Source of the DNA: SMWD01 sp002729875
GTDB taxonomy: Bacteria; Pseudomonadota; Gammaproteobacteria; Steroidobacterales; GCA-2729495
Direction: 5' to 3'
DNA: 64,000 nucleotides
NCBI GenBank assembly: GCA_036010905.1
Contig: DASCMH010000065.1
Location: 1 to 64,000, forward strand
The notes under the pieces are model-generated. The model had not been told where the DNA came from, ran no database searches, and saw nothing but the letters and a program-made list of their open reading frames with translations. Made by a program: the position numbers and the translations under genes. Shown one piece after another: positions 17,595-26,568 of the stretch. Positions within the stretch are counted from its first letter, which is position 1. Each line of letters begins with the position of its first letter.

Positions 17595-18439
17595 GGGCCG
17601 GCACACTCACTGATACCCGCACCGGCGAGTTCCGCCATCAGGCTGCGCGTGACCGCCCCCACCGGATAGGTTCGGTCAGCTATGCGCCGCACCGGCCAGA
17701 GTCCGATCAGGCTATTGGTTACAAACAGCTCATCGGCAGCGCCCAGGTGGTCGCGCGGCACGGCTTCGGCACGCCACTGCAAACCGATCCGTGCGGCTCT
17801 TTCTAATACAATTCTTCGCATAACTCCGTTTATGCCACATGTTGTCAGGTCTGGTGTGACAAGAACGCCATGGCGCACCAGAAACAGGTTGGACATCGTA
17901 CCGCAAATAACATATCCATCTGTGGTGCTCATCAGACCTTCGGTGATAGCCGTATCTTCCCATTCTGCGCGCGCGAGTACCTGCTCCAGCCGTCCAAGGG
18001 TTTTCAGCCCGGCAGTAGCCGGACTGTGTCCAATGGAGGTTGAACAATGCCGCACAACAATGCCATCAATATACTTTGTTCGAGCCGGAGGCACACCCGG
18101 TAACAGGCCGAGCAATCGCGATGAAGTCGCTGTAACGGGCGGTGCATAGCCCCTGTGCCCGGTGCCGCGGGTTAAAATAATCTTCAGCGTTGCATACTCA
18201 GACTCTTTCACGAGATCACCGGCTTCATCAGCAAATAATTCCCGCTCAGGCGCTGGAATGTTGAGTTGCCTGGCACCGTTCAACAAGCGATCCAGATGAT
18301 AGTCAAAAAACCGCAATTGCCCGTCGCGTACCGCGATTGTTTCAAACAAGCCGTCAGCATAGGTAAATCCACGGTCATCAACCGCGATCCGATCGCCGGC
18401 TACACCATCAATCAACCAGTTATGCATCTTTACAGGCAT
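17591..18439 (-). CDS. pabC: Aminodeoxychorismate lyase
   Basis: A PLP enzyme releasing p-aminobenzoate and pyruvate for folate synthesis. The 282 residues show DRGFTYADGLFETIAV near the start, the PLP-lysine segment GLKTLGRLEQVLARAEW, and MSTTDGYVICGTMSNLFLV. Fold-type IV branched-chain aminotransferase-like assignment is clear. ATG codons at 18439 and 18427 are both possible; the first overlaps the pabB end by 20 bases. It directly follows pabB, matching pathway order. Confidence 0.95.
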   Translation of the reverse strand: MPVKMHNWLIDGVAGDRIAVDDRGFTYADGLFETIAVRDGQLRFFDYHLDRLLNGARQLNIPAPERELFADEAGDLVKESEYATLKIILTRGTGHRGYAPPVTATSSRLLGLLPGVPPARTKYIDGIVVRHCSTSIGHSPATAGLKTLGRLEQVLARAEWEDTAITEGLMSTTDGYVICGTMSNLFLVRHGVLVTPDLTTCGINGVMRRIVLERAARIGLQWRAEAVPRDHLGAADELFVTNSLIGLWPVRRIADRTYPVGAVTRSLMAELAGAGISECAGP

Positions 18440-19832
18440 GCGAGGTCAGGTCAGCTTGTGTCAGGGCAAAAAGCAGGCCTTTTGCCTTGGCTCGCGCCTC
18501 TGTCAGTTCTTGTTCCGGCACGGAATCAGTGACAATACCGCAACCCGTCAATAAGGAAAGTTCATCACCAATCATCGTGATACAACGAATCAGGATACTC
18601 AGATCACCGCTGCCGTCACGGTTTATATACCCCATGGCACCGGTATAAAGTCCCCGAGGCCGTCCTTCCAGTTCATTGATGATTTCCATACAGCGTACTT
18701 TCGGGCAACCGGTGATGCTGCCGCCAGGGAAAACAGCTGAGATTGCTGTGCCCGGTGTCGTTCCCTCGACCAGTTGTCCGCGGATGTTCGACACAATATG
18801 GTGAACGTGTGCATAGGACTCTACAACCATGTATTCGTCCACCCGGACACTTCCCGGACGACAGATACGTCCGAGGTCATTACGTTCAAGATCAATGACC
18901 ATGACATGTTCCGCGCGTTCTTTCGGATTATCCAGCAACTCGGCCCGGTTAGGCACATCGTCACCACCCGCTGAAGGTCGAGGGCGGGTTCCGGCTATCG
19001 GTCTTGTTTCAACGCAATCCTTATCAATATGCAACAAACGTTCAGGTGAAGAACTGATCACGGCAAGATCATCAAAAACTGCAAGTCCTGCAAACGGCGC
19101 CGGGTTAGTGTTTCGCAACCGCTCATAAATATCAATCGGCTGCGTACCGGGTTGCAGGTTACCGCGCCATTGGCGAGACAGGTTGGCCTGAAAAATATCA
19201 CCGGCAACGATATACCGCTGGGCATCCCTGATGGCATTAAGAAAATTCTCCGGATTCTCTTCCGTTAGCTCACCGTTCAAAGCGCTTGCAAGTTGGCCGT
19301 TACCGGGGGCGCTGGTTGCGGACAACGTGTCAAGGTCATGCCGGATGTGTTGAACTTCAGCATCAAATCCTGCCTCGGCAGTAATCCAGGCCTGCCGTTC
19401 TTGGTGATCACGAATAATTGCAATCGGCACACGTGACGCAATTGCAACAGGACAATCCTGCCGGGTTTCCAGTTCGAGTATCGGTTCTATTTGCTGTGCC
19501 AATTCATAACCGAGCAACATGAACCAGCCACCGCTAAACGGTAGATCGCAGTTTTGCGTAGCAGGTATCGATTCCTCACACCACCAGCTGTCAAAAGCGT
19601 CAAGGAAATCGGCAGCAGCAGCAGAAGTATGCCCGCACAAAGAAAAATCCGGGTTAAGGCGCAGGGATTCCTGTGGGTAAGCAAATAACAGGTCGTAACG
19701 GCCAAGCGCAGAACCGTTTGCAACACTTTCCAGCAGATATGGATAGCGGGACGGATTCAGGCGATGCAGTGCTGCGAGATTTGGCGGCCATGCAATGGCA
19801 GTTTTAATCACGCATTGAGCTGCGGGTTTCAT
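18420..19832 (-). CDS. pabB: Aminodeoxychorismate synthase component I
   Basis: Converts chorismate with ammonia to 4-amino-4-deoxychorismate, first step to p-aminobenzoate. The 470 residues have the PabB N-terminal pattern (RYPYLLESV, RYDLLFAYP) and the chorismate-binding domain with AGDIFQANLSR, ERNDLGRI, SNIRGQL and GGSITGCPKVRCMEII. The active-site motif reads PIAGTRPR with A280, where E. coli PabB has lysine; alanine there is typical of anthranilate synthase. Position next to pabC supports PabB. A palindrome lies in the leader. Confidence 0.93.
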   Translation of the reverse strand: MKPAAQCVIKTAIAWPPNLAALHRLNPSRYPYLLESVANGSALGRYDLLFAYPQESLRLNPDFSLCGHTSAAAADFLDAFDSWWCEESIPATQNCDLPFSGGWFMLLGYELAQQIEPILELETRQDCPVAIASRVPIAIIRDHQERQAWITAEAGFDAEVQHIRHDLDTLSATSAPGNGQLASALNGELTEENPENFLNAIRDAQRYIVAGDIFQANLSRQWRGNLQPGTQPIDIYERLRNTNPAPFAGLAVFDDLAVISSSPERLLHIDKDCVETRPIAGTRPRPSAGGDDVPNRAELLDNPKERAEHVMVIDLERNDLGRICRPGSVRVDEYMVVESYAHVHHIVSNIRGQLVEGTTPGTAISAVFPGGSITGCPKVRCMEIINELEGRPRGLYTGAMGYINRDGSGDLSILIRCITMIGDELSLLTGCGIVTDSVPEQELTEARAKAKGLLFALTQADLTSHACKDA

Positions 19833-19846
19833 CCTGGGCTCACCCT

Positions 19847-19860
19847 GTTCAGGTCTGAAC
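19847..19860. repeat. Palindrome in the pabB leader
   Basis: GTTCAG and CTGAAC flank a 2-base centre, 15 bases before the pabB start codon. It lies in the 100-base fabF-pabB gap. It could be an operator or a structure near the ribosome site; no protein is known to me for it. Confidence 0.35.
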
Positions 19861-19932
19861 CATGCGCCGATTTACCTGTGAGAGTACTTAAATCCACTCG
19901 CACAAGATAGCCGGTTCCTGTCCCTTTATCGA

Positions 19933-21174
19933 TCAGATCCGGGTAAAAATCAGGCTGCCGTTGGTGCCACCGAAGCCGAACGAATTAGTCAAAACCGACT
20001 TGATTTCCATCCTGCGCGCCTCTCCGGGCACGTAATCAAGATCGCACTGCGGATCCGGATTAGTTAAATTGATGGTGGGCGGCGCGACCTGATCAACAAT
20101 CGACATGACGCTGAAAACAGCTTCTATTGCGCCGGCGGCACCGAGCAGATGACCGGTTGTAGATTTTGTTGAACTGATGGCAACCTGCTGGGCATGCCTC
20201 CCGAATACAGATTTAATGGCACATGTTTCAGCTATGTCGCCGAGCGGTGTCGAGGTTCCGTGGGCATTGATGTAGCTGATGTCGTCAAGATCCAGACCTG
20301 AATCCTGTACCGCCGAGCGCATGCACAGAACTGCACCAGCACCATCTTCAGCAGGTGCGGTAATATGGTGTGCATCACCGCTCATGCCAAACCCGGAAAC
20401 TTCGGCAAGAATTTCGGCACCACGTTTCTGCGCCGATTCATACTCTTCAAGAACCAGGCAGGCGCCGCCGGCAGCAAGGACAAAGCCATCACGATCGATA
20501 TCCCATGGGCGACTTGCCGCCTGCGGGTCATCATTACGTTTGGATAAGGCGCGCGCTGAACAAAAACCACCAAGCCCCAGGATTGTAATGGGTGCTTCAC
20601 CCCCTCCGGCCAGCATTGCGTCAGCGTCACCATAGGCAATTGTACGAGCAGCAATACCGATGCTATGTGTTGCGCTGGTGCAGGCGGTTACCAGGGCGAT
20701 ATTAGGACCCTGAAAACCATGGCGTATCGAAATATGCCCGGAAATCATATTGATGATACTGCCGGGCACAAAAAAAGGTGAAATCTTGCGCGGAGATCCG
20801 GAATCAGCGTACTTTTGATAATTCTGCTCGATGGTGTGCAGCCCGCCAATGCCAGAACCCATAGCGACGCCGACCCGCGAACCCGGGTAAAAATCTGTTG
20901 ATATAGCGGACTGTTCGACAGCCTGTTCGGCAGCGGCAATTCCGTAATGAATGAACGGATCTACCTTACGAACCTCCTTGGCAGCCAGGTATTTTGTGGC
21001 ATCAAAATCCTTGATGCAGCCTGCGAAGTTTGTGCTGAAGCCCGTTGCATCGAAATCCTCAATTGGCCCGATGCCGCTGCGGCCTTCAACCACATTATTC
21101 CAGGCAGTTCCCACATCGTTCCCGACCGGGGAAATGAGACCTAAACCTGTTACGACAACACGTCGTTTGGTCAT
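19933..21174 (-). CDS. fabF: Beta-ketoacyl-ACP synthase II
   Basis: Elongates acyl-ACP in type II fatty acid synthesis, including the temperature-linked C16:1 to C18:1 step. The 413 residues hold the Cys-His-His triad: C165 (VTACTSATHSIG), the His in INAHGTSTPLGD, and the His in KSTTGHLLGAAGA. It follows acpP by 72 bases, with a hairpin between them. Confidence 0.97.
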   Translation of the reverse strand: MTKRRVVVTGLGLISPVGNDVGTAWNNVVEGRSGIGPIEDFDATGFSTNFAGCIKDFDATKYLAAKEVRKVDPFIHYGIAAAEQAVEQSAISTDFYPGSRVGVAMGSGIGGLHTIEQNYQKYADSGSPRKISPFFVPGSIINMISGHISIRHGFQGPNIALVTACTSATHSIGIAARTIAYGDADAMLAGGGEAPITILGLGGFCSARALSKRNDDPQAASRPWDIDRDGFVLAAGGACLVLEEYESAQKRGAEILAEVSGFGMSGDAHHITAPAEDGAGAVLCMRSAVQDSGLDLDDISYINAHGTSTPLGDIAETCAIKSVFGRHAQQVAISSTKSTTGHLLGAAGAIEAVFSVMSIVDQVAPPTINLTNPDPQCDLDYVPGEARRMEIKSVLTNSFGFGGTNGSLIFTRI

Positions 21175-21218
21175 AGCATATCTTCAAATGAATGTCAGAC
21201 AGTCGCACCAGGCGAACT

Positions 21219-21241
21219 GAACCCGCATCCAGCGCAGGTTC
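21219..21241 (-). repeat. Hairpin between acpP and fabF
   Basis: On the minus strand GAACCTGC and GCGGGTTC pair over 8 positions (one G-T) around a 7-base loop, 5 bases after the acpP stop region. No U-run follows, so it is more likely an attenuator or 3' stabiliser of a separate abundant acpP mRNA than a full terminator. Confidence 0.45.
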
Positions 21242-21246
21242 GAAAA

Positions 21247-21489
21247 TCAGGCTGCGTCTGAACGGGATTTTATGAAATCGATGGCCTGTTGAACGGTTGT
21301 TATTTTTTCCGCATCCTCATCAGGAATTTCGGTTTCAAATTCCTCTTCCAATGCCATGACCAGTTCAACCGTATCGAGCGAATCAGCGCCAAGATCATCG
21401 ACGAAAGATGCTGCGTTGGTAACTTCATCCTCTTTGACGCCGAGTTGTTCGGCTACGATGTTCTTAACTTGTTCCTCAATGCTGCTCAT
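21247..21489 (-). CDS. acpP: Acyl carrier protein
   Basis: Carries growing acyl chains on a phosphopantetheine arm. The 80 residues are strongly acidic and include the attachment site DDLGADSLDTVELVM with S37. Length and sequence match AcpP. A GAGGAAG ribosome site precedes the ATG. The 270-base gap up to fabG (21490-21759) has no gene; it contains GC-rich dyads such as TCCGG-GAA-CCGGA and presumably the acpP promoter, though I cannot place its boxes. Confidence 0.98.
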   Translation of the reverse strand: MSSIEEQVKNIVAEQLGVKEDEVTNAASFVDDLGADSLDTVELVMALEEEFETEIPDEDAEKITTVQQAIDFIKSRSDAA

Positions 21490-21759
21490 ACTATTTTCTT
21501 CCTCTCTTATTGAAAGAGTATTTACTTAGTGTAATCCGGGAACCGGACTCGCCGGCGGGTATTTTAAGGGAATGTTAACGACCGTGCTACTATTGTTCCA
21601 AGTTTCATCAAGTATCTTTTTGTGAGAATTATTACCTGTTAAATCATGTGGATACATTTTTTTATATAGCCAGCCCGAGTCATCGAATGCCTGCCAGTGG
21701 GTCGCTTTCAGGAATAAATCGTATCTGCCGGCCTGTGACTGGCTGCTTTCAGAGCCGGT

Positions 21760-22509
21760 CTACATCGCCATACCGCCGTCGATGCGGATGACTTCTCCTG
21801 TGACATAATCGGAAGCTGGCCCGGAAAGAAAGACTACCACGTTAGCAACATCTTCGGGTGAGCCGAGTTTTTGCATGGGTATCTGTTGTTCGAGTTGCAA
21901 CTTGGTGTCGTCACCCAGCGAATCGGTCATAGCAGTCTGGATAAATCCGGGTGCTATGGCATTAACGCAGACTCCGCGTGATGCAAATTCACGCGCTGAA
22001 GATTTGGTAAAACCAATCACACCGGCTTTTGATGCAGAGTAGTTGCACTGACCGGCGTTACCTGTGATGCCAACAACTGATGCTACGTTGACGATCTTGC
22101 CGCTACGTTGTTTGAGCATGATGCGGGCAACGGCTTTGGTGCAATTGAACACACCCTTGAGGTTGATTCCCAGCACCAGGTCCCAGTCCTCTTCTTTCAT
22201 GCGTAGCAGCAGGTTATCCCGGGTTATGCCCGCGTTGTTGACCAGAATGTCGATGGAGCCAAAGTCTTTGTGGATTTGTTCAATACCTTGAGTGATCTCG
22301 GCAAAATCCATAACGCTGGCACGGTAAGCCTTCACCTGCACACCGTACTGTCGAATTTCAGCCGCAGTCTCCTCGACGGCCTCCGCCACATCGATAATGG
22401 CGATATTCGCTCCGGCTTCGGCCAACGCGATGGCAGTGGACTTGCCGATGCCCTGACAGCCGCCGGTGACGATAGCCAGTTTGCCGTCAAGAATTTTCGC
22501 GCCACTCAT
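21760..22509 (-). CDS. fabG: 3-oxoacyl-ACP reductase
   Basis: An NADPH-dependent SDR enzyme reducing 3-oxoacyl-ACP. The start is the ATG at 22509, with AGGAG (plus-strand 22519-22523) 9 bases upstream; a longer reading to 22671 would overlap the rhombosortase gene. The 249 residues have the dinucleotide motif VTGGCQGIGKS (FabG usually has GASRGIG), NNAGIT, and the catalytic YSASKAG. fabD, often upstream of fabG, is not present here; the rhombosortase gene takes that place. Confidence 0.95.
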   Translation of the reverse strand: MSGAKILDGKLAIVTGGCQGIGKSTAIALAEAGANIAIIDVAEAVEETAAEIRQYGVQVKAYRASVMDFAEITQGIEQIHKDFGSIDILVNNAGITRDNLLLRMKEEDWDLVLGINLKGVFNCTKAVARIMLKQRSGKIVNVASVVGITGNAGQCNYSASKAGVIGFTKSSAREFASRGVCVNAIAPGFIQTAMTDSLGDDTKLQLEQQIPMQKLGSPEDVANVVVFLSGPASDYVTGEVIRIDGGMAM

Positions 22510-22588
22510 GCGGGGTCGCTCCTGTTTACTGGTTGTTGAGAATCTCAGTGGCCTGTATGGGTCGATCAGGTGGCCCATCAGCCGCGCA

Positions 22589-23206
22589 TTATAACCGTGC
22601 CCGGAAACGATACCAGAGGCTGTAAGCAACCCCCGTGGCCAGTCCACCGAGCGCACCCCACAGATGCGCATCGGTAACCACTTTCCCGCCCACTACCCCT
22701 TCCGAGAACGGCATTGCACCGATGCTTTGTTCCCAGAGCAGTTTGGCGGTAACTCCGGCCAGCAGCCCCCAGGCGAGGCGATCGCCCTGTCCGATCCAGA
22801 CACAGACACCAAACACGAACAGGCCGTGCAAAGCCCCGGACATTCCTACGACCCAATATACATCGGGAGTCCACCAGTACAGGCCAAGACTCGCGCTCAG
22901 GCAGCAGGCCAGTAACACCAGCAGCCAGACCGCCGGCGACACCTGGTCGGCAAACAACCAGCCAATCAGCAGGAACCCGGCAACGTTCAAAAGCAGGTGG
23001 TTCCAACCCAGGTGAATAAAGTTTGCGCTTAACAGCCGCCAGGTTTCCCCGGCTGCAAGCGCATCCCGATCGAAACGCAACAGCACTTGCCAGTCTGCGG
23101 GTAATGATTGCAGGGCTGTCATCAGCACCATAATCACCAGCCATGGGCGCAATGCATGATAGGGGATATTAGAAATATTACTTTTTATATCATGTATTAA
23201 TGTCAT
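22589..23206 (-). CDS. Rhombosortase (rhomboid-family intramembrane serine protease)
   Basis: A rhomboid-like protease that cleaves GlyGly-CTERM tails of secreted proteins. The 205 residues have about six helices. Landmarks are WRLLSANFIHLGWNHLLLN (H65, H70, N74), the serine motif GMSGALHG with S123, and H181 in DAHLWGALGG as the dyad partner. Known rhombosortases work with type II secretion, and here the type II cluster is divergent and 149 bases away. ATG at 23206 is chosen from the helix start. No GlyGly-CTERM substrate is evident in the window. Confidence 0.85.
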   Translation of the reverse strand: MTLIHDIKSNISNIPYHALRPWLVIMVLMTALQSLPADWQVLLRFDRDALAAGETWRLLSANFIHLGWNHLLLNVAGFLLIGWLFADQVSPAVWLLVLLACCLSASLGLYWWTPDVYWVVGMSGALHGLFVFGVCVWIGQGDRLAWGLLAGVTAKLLWEQSIGAMPFSEGVVGGKVVTDAHLWGALGGLATGVAYSLWYRFRARL

Positions 23207-23354
23207 TTTATTACTGTATAATCTAGAAAAAGCTGGTGTCGGGAACCAGTGGTGTTGCAGCAAAAATCACTCCATACTGGGATTGAAGCTACTGACACGG
23301 TCAAACAGTCGCTTTAGAGTGCGCCGGATCATCGCAGAAAAACGAGCAATTTTC

Positions 23355-23801
23355 ATGACATCGCGAAATACTTTTTACCAGGCTGCCAATTACGACGGAT
23401 TTACGCTGATCGAAATAATGGTAGTCGTTGTTATCCTCGGCATCCTGGCCGCATTGATTGCGCCCAATGTAATCAACCGCATTGACGACGCACAGGCAGT
23501 CAAGGTGTTGCAGGACATCCGCACGATTGAAAGTGCGCTCAAACTGTACCGGTTGGATAATTACCGCTACCCCGAAACAGAGGATGGTCTGGATGCACTG
23601 GTTACACCACCACAGGATCCAAGTGTGCGCTGGCCCGTGGGCGGTTATCTGGATCGCTTGCCGAATGATCCATGGGACCGGCCTTACCTGTATCTGCATC
23701 CCGGCAATCAGGGCGAATACGATGTTTATTCACTCGGCAGAGATGGGCAACAGGGTGGTGAAGGCCTGGACGCTGATGTAGGCAACTGGTCTATAGACTG
23801 A
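23355..23801 (+). CDS. gspG: Type II secretion major pseudopilin GspG
   Basis: Main subunit of the pseudopilus that pushes substrates through the secretin. The 148 residues have the prepilin site G15^FTLIEIMVVVVILGILAAL. The globular domain has VLQDIRTIESALKLYRLDN and GLDALVTPP; the calcium-loop region is DVYSLGRDGQQGGEGLDADVG. The ATG at 23355 fits the short leader; an upstream in-frame start at 23283 would make it unusually long. Confidence 0.96.
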   Translation: MTSRNTFYQAANYDGFTLIEIMVVVVILGILAALIAPNVINRIDDAQAVKVLQDIRTIESALKLYRLDNYRYPETEDGLDALVTPPQDPSVRWPVGGYLDRLPNDPWDRPYLYLHPGNQGEYDVYSLGRDGQQGGEGLDADVGNWSID

Positions 23802-23826
23802 CGCCGACGCCGACAGCGGACAGCCA

Positions 23827-24426
23827 ATGTCGAAATCAATTCATGCAGCGGGCTTTTCACTCCTGGAATTGCTGGTCGTGGTGTTCATCATCGGTATCCT
23901 GGCCACGATGTTTACGCTGTCGGTCGGTGTCCTCGGTGAGGATAGTGAACTGGACAAAGAAACGGCCCGGCTTCAGGCGTTGCTGAATGTCGCACGTGAG
24001 GATGCCGTAACCCAGGGGCGAGAACTCGGCATGCATTTCTACCCCGATGGATATGAATTCGCAATTTTTGAGGAAGACTTCATCGAGTATTACGATCCGG
24101 ACGGTGAAACACAGGATCAGTCCAAATGGACCGTAATGGGTTCGGACACCCTGCTCAAACCACGTCGGATGCCAGCAGGAATTGTTATTGAACTTGAAAT
24201 TGAAGGCCACCAGATCATACTTGATGAGCAGGAAGAACCGCTTGACGATGGCCGCAATCCTGATAATGAGGTCGAGACGGAGCCTGATGCCTATCAGCCA
24301 CAGGTCTGGATTTATTCGACCGGTGATATAAGCCCGTTTGCAATTCGCTTTCGCCGTGAATTTTCCAATACCGGCCTGCTACTGAAATTCAATATCGATG
24401 CTTCGGTTGAGCTTGAGGGAAGTTGA
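23827..24426 (+). CDS. gspH: Type II secretion minor pseudopilin GspH
   Basis: Minor pseudopilin joining the tip complex to the GspG filament. The 199 residues begin with a short leader and AAG^FSLLELLVVVFIIGILATM. The following AREDAVTQGRELGMHFYPDGYEF matches GspH. Position after gspG is standard. Confidence 0.93.
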   Translation: MSKSIHAAGFSLLELLVVVFIIGILATMFTLSVGVLGEDSELDKETARLQALLNVAREDAVTQGRELGMHFYPDGYEFAIFEEDFIEYYDPDGETQDQSKWTVMGSDTLLKPRRMPAGIVIELEIEGHQIILDEQEEPLDDGRNPDNEVETEPDAYQPQVWIYSTGDISPFAIRFRREFSNTGLLLKFNIDASVELEGS

Positions 24427-24431
24427 GCACA

Positions 24432-24926
24432 ATGGCTGGTCAGCAACGACAACCGCGATCCGACTGCCGTGGCTTCACGCTCATCGAGGTACTGGTTGCG
24501 ATGGCCGTTCTAAGCTTTGGGATGATCGCCATTTTTGCTGGTTTGAGCCAGTCGCTAAGTGTCACCTCCCGGCTGCGCGACAAGACCCTGGCGAGCTGGA
24601 TAGCCACCGACCAGATCGTCGAACTGCAGGTAACCGGTGAGTATCCCGAAGCGGGCAATCGTCACGATCAGGTTAAAATGGCTCGTAATGACTGGGTTTA
24701 TGACCTGCAGATCACGAATATTCCGCAACTGGATATGCGCCGTATTGATGTCACGGTTAGTTTTGCCGACTCACCGGACGATATTCTGGCAACCGTGATC
24801 GGCTTCATCGGGCCACCGCAGTCCCCTGCTGCGACGCCGGGATTAGCAACTGAGGACAGAGAGCTTGATGATGGATTCGGCGCCGGCTGGGAGCCGCCGC
24901 AGGAAGACTTTGGAGCCCTGGAGTGA
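24432..24926 (+). CDS. gspI: Type II secretion minor pseudopilin GspI
   Basis: Starts the tip complex with GspJ and GspK. About 164 residues, with CRG^FTLIEVLVAMAVLSFGMIAIF and a domain containing DKTLASWIATDQIVELQ. The ATG at 24432 is preferred to a TTG at 24423 that overlaps the gspH stop. The end overlaps gspJ. Confidence 0.93.
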   Translation: MAGQQRQPRSDCRGFTLIEVLVAMAVLSFGMIAIFAGLSQSLSVTSRLRDKTLASWIATDQIVELQVTGEYPEAGNRHDQVKMARNDWVYDLQITNIPQLDMRRIDVTVSFADSPDDILATVIGFIGPPQSPAATPGLATEDRELDDGFGAGWEPPQEDFGALE

Positions 24927-25564
24927 CGCAGCGCTCTGCACCGTGCGGGTCAGATGCACGAACGCCTCATATCCGAGGTTTTACGCTCATTGAACTGTTG
25001 GTGGCGATGTCCATCTTCGCCATTATCAGCGCACTGGCACTTGGCGGGTTGAACGCAATTGCGACGCAACAGGTGATTGCAAAGAATCAGATTCAGCGGC
25101 TTGGCGCATTACAGCGCACGGTACGTTATTTAACCGAAGACTTTGCCCAGCTTAACCCGCGGTATGTTCGTGACATTCTCGGTCAGGCCAGTGAACCGCC
25201 GCTGATTGCGAACCTGATTGACGGTACGCTCGTCAGGCTCAGCCGCGGGGGCTGGCGTAACCCGGTCCCTGTGCAGCGCGGAACACTGCAACGTGTTCAG
25301 TACCGTATAGAGGACGCAGTCCTGTGGCGCGATTATTGGCCCGTCATGGATTCTCCCCTGGGCCTGGAGCCCCGCCAACTTGAACTAATCGATGACGTAG
25401 ATGAGATAAAAATAGAGTATCTGGATTCACAAGCAAAGTGGCATACCCAGTGGCCACCGTTACGTCAGCAAAATACAGGCCGCTTTATCTATCCCGGTGC
25501 GGTCAGAATTACCCTGTCGCTGGCAGACTGGGGTGAAATCATCCGAATCGTGGACTTGCTGTAG
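24923..25564 (+). CDS. gspJ: Type II secretion minor pseudopilin GspJ
   Basis: Tip pseudopilin. The 213 residues have IRG^FTLIELLVAMSIFAIISALALGGL, then AIATQQ and a beta-rich domain with RYLTEDFAQLNPR and LVRLSRGGWRNP. The GTG start at 24923 overlaps the gspI stop (GTGA). Confidence 0.93.
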   Translation: MTQRSAPCGSDARTPHIRGFTLIELLVAMSIFAIISALALGGLNAIATQQVIAKNQIQRLGALQRTVRYLTEDFAQLNPRYVRDILGQASEPPLIANLIDGTLVRLSRGGWRNPVPVQRGTLQRVQYRIEDAVLWRDYWPVMDSPLGLEPRQLELIDDVDEIKIEYLDSQAKWHTQWPPLRQQNTGRFIYPGAVRITLSLADWGEIIRIVDLL

Positions 25565-25566
25565 CC

Positions 25567-26547
25567 GTGGAACATACCCGCACACCCACCCGCCAGCGTG
25601 GCATGGTCCTGATTACGGCACTGCTGGTTATTGCAATTGCAACCGTACTTGCGGCAGAACTCGCCTGGGAATTACATGTAGATATCCAGCGCAGTGAGAC
25701 CATATTGTTACGTAACCAGGCCATTCAGTTTGCACGGGGCGCAGAATTGATGGCCGCTCATGCGTTGCGTAAGGATTATGAGAATGATTCTGAAGACAAC
25801 CAAGCTTGCGATTACCCCGACGAAGGCTGGGGTGACGAAATGACGTTGCCGTTCGAAGGCGGCACAATCCGCGGTAAAATCACCGATCTGCAGGGTCGTT
25901 TCAACCTGAATGAACTGCTTGTGGATGGAAAAAAAGACCAGCACAGCCTCGATTTTTTCAGCCGTTTGCTCGAACGCCTCGATCTCGATCGCAATTTGTC
26001 GGCAAAAGTTCTGGACTGGATAGACCCTAATCAGACTGAAGAATTCGGCGGCGCTGAAGACCGTACCTATACGGCACAAACCCCCCCCTATCGTGCCTCC
26101 AACACGTGGTTCACGACCACGACTGAATTGATGGCCGTGGACGGATTTATTGATCCGCTGGAGCCCAATAAGGACAAGTACCGTTTGCTCGAGCGCTATG
26201 TGGCAGCTTTACCGGGCGGGCAGAAAATTAACGTAAACAGCGCCGGGGACCCGTTATTGCTGGCCATGGCTGAGAATGCTGGTCCACAGGAGGCAGCAGC
26301 ACTACGTAGCAACCGGCCCTATTGCAACATTACTGCCACGCAGGGCGATTCTGTCGCTTTCATGGATGATGCAGAAGGGCTGATCAAGCCGCAATTTGCA
26401 AACCGGTACCTTGATGTTAGCTCGCACTTCTTTCAACTTAAAGTGCTGGTAACGCTTGGCACTACCCGGCTCACTATGTACAGTCTGCTCTTCCGTGACG
26501 CAAACGGTCAGGTAAAGACCAGGCTACGGTACTTTGACACAAAATGA
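25567..26547 (+). CDS. gspK: Type II secretion minor pseudopilin GspK
   Basis: The large tip pseudopilin that caps the filament. The 326 residues begin with a basic leader (RQRG) and MVLITALLVIAIATVLAAEL. The domain includes DLQGRFNLNEL, VLDWIDPNQ and a helix-hairpin region with PGGQKINVNSAGDPLL. The start is GTG at 25567, 3 bases after gspJ. An in-frame run of eight cytosines lies at 26081-26088. Confidence 0.94.
   Translation: MEHTRTPTRQRGMVLITALLVIAIATVLAAELAWELHVDIQRSETILLRNQAIQFARGAELMAAHALRKDYENDSEDNQACDYPDEGWGDEMTLPFEGGTIRGKITDLQGRFNLNELLVDGKKDQHSLDFFSRLLERLDLDRNLSAKVLDWIDPNQTEEFGGAEDRTYTAQTPPYRASNTWFTTTTELMAVDGFIDPLEPNKDKYRLLERYVAALPGGQKINVNSAGDPLLLAMAENAGPQEAAALRSNRPYCNITATQGDSVAFMDDAEGLIKPQFANRYLDVSSHFFQLKVLVTLGTTRLTMYSLLFRDANGQVKTRLRYFDTK
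26081..26088. repeat. Homopolymer tract (C8) inside gspK
   Basis: Eight consecutive cytosines encode part of TPPYR in the middle of gspK. A one-base slip would truncate the protein to about half. The tract could give phase variation or be a sequencing risk; the frame is intact here. Confidence 0.6.
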
Positions 26548-26568
26548 ACGGACCTGTAATGCTGTCGT

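Noticed and set aside
18420..19832. Calling the chorismate-binding enzyme TrpE because of PIAGT
   Set aside because: The N-terminal pattern and direct linkage to pabC fit PabB, and no trpG or trp genes are near.
22578..23144. A second minus-strand frame of 188 codons over the rhombosortase
   Set aside because: The overlapping frame has the protease motifs; this one has none.
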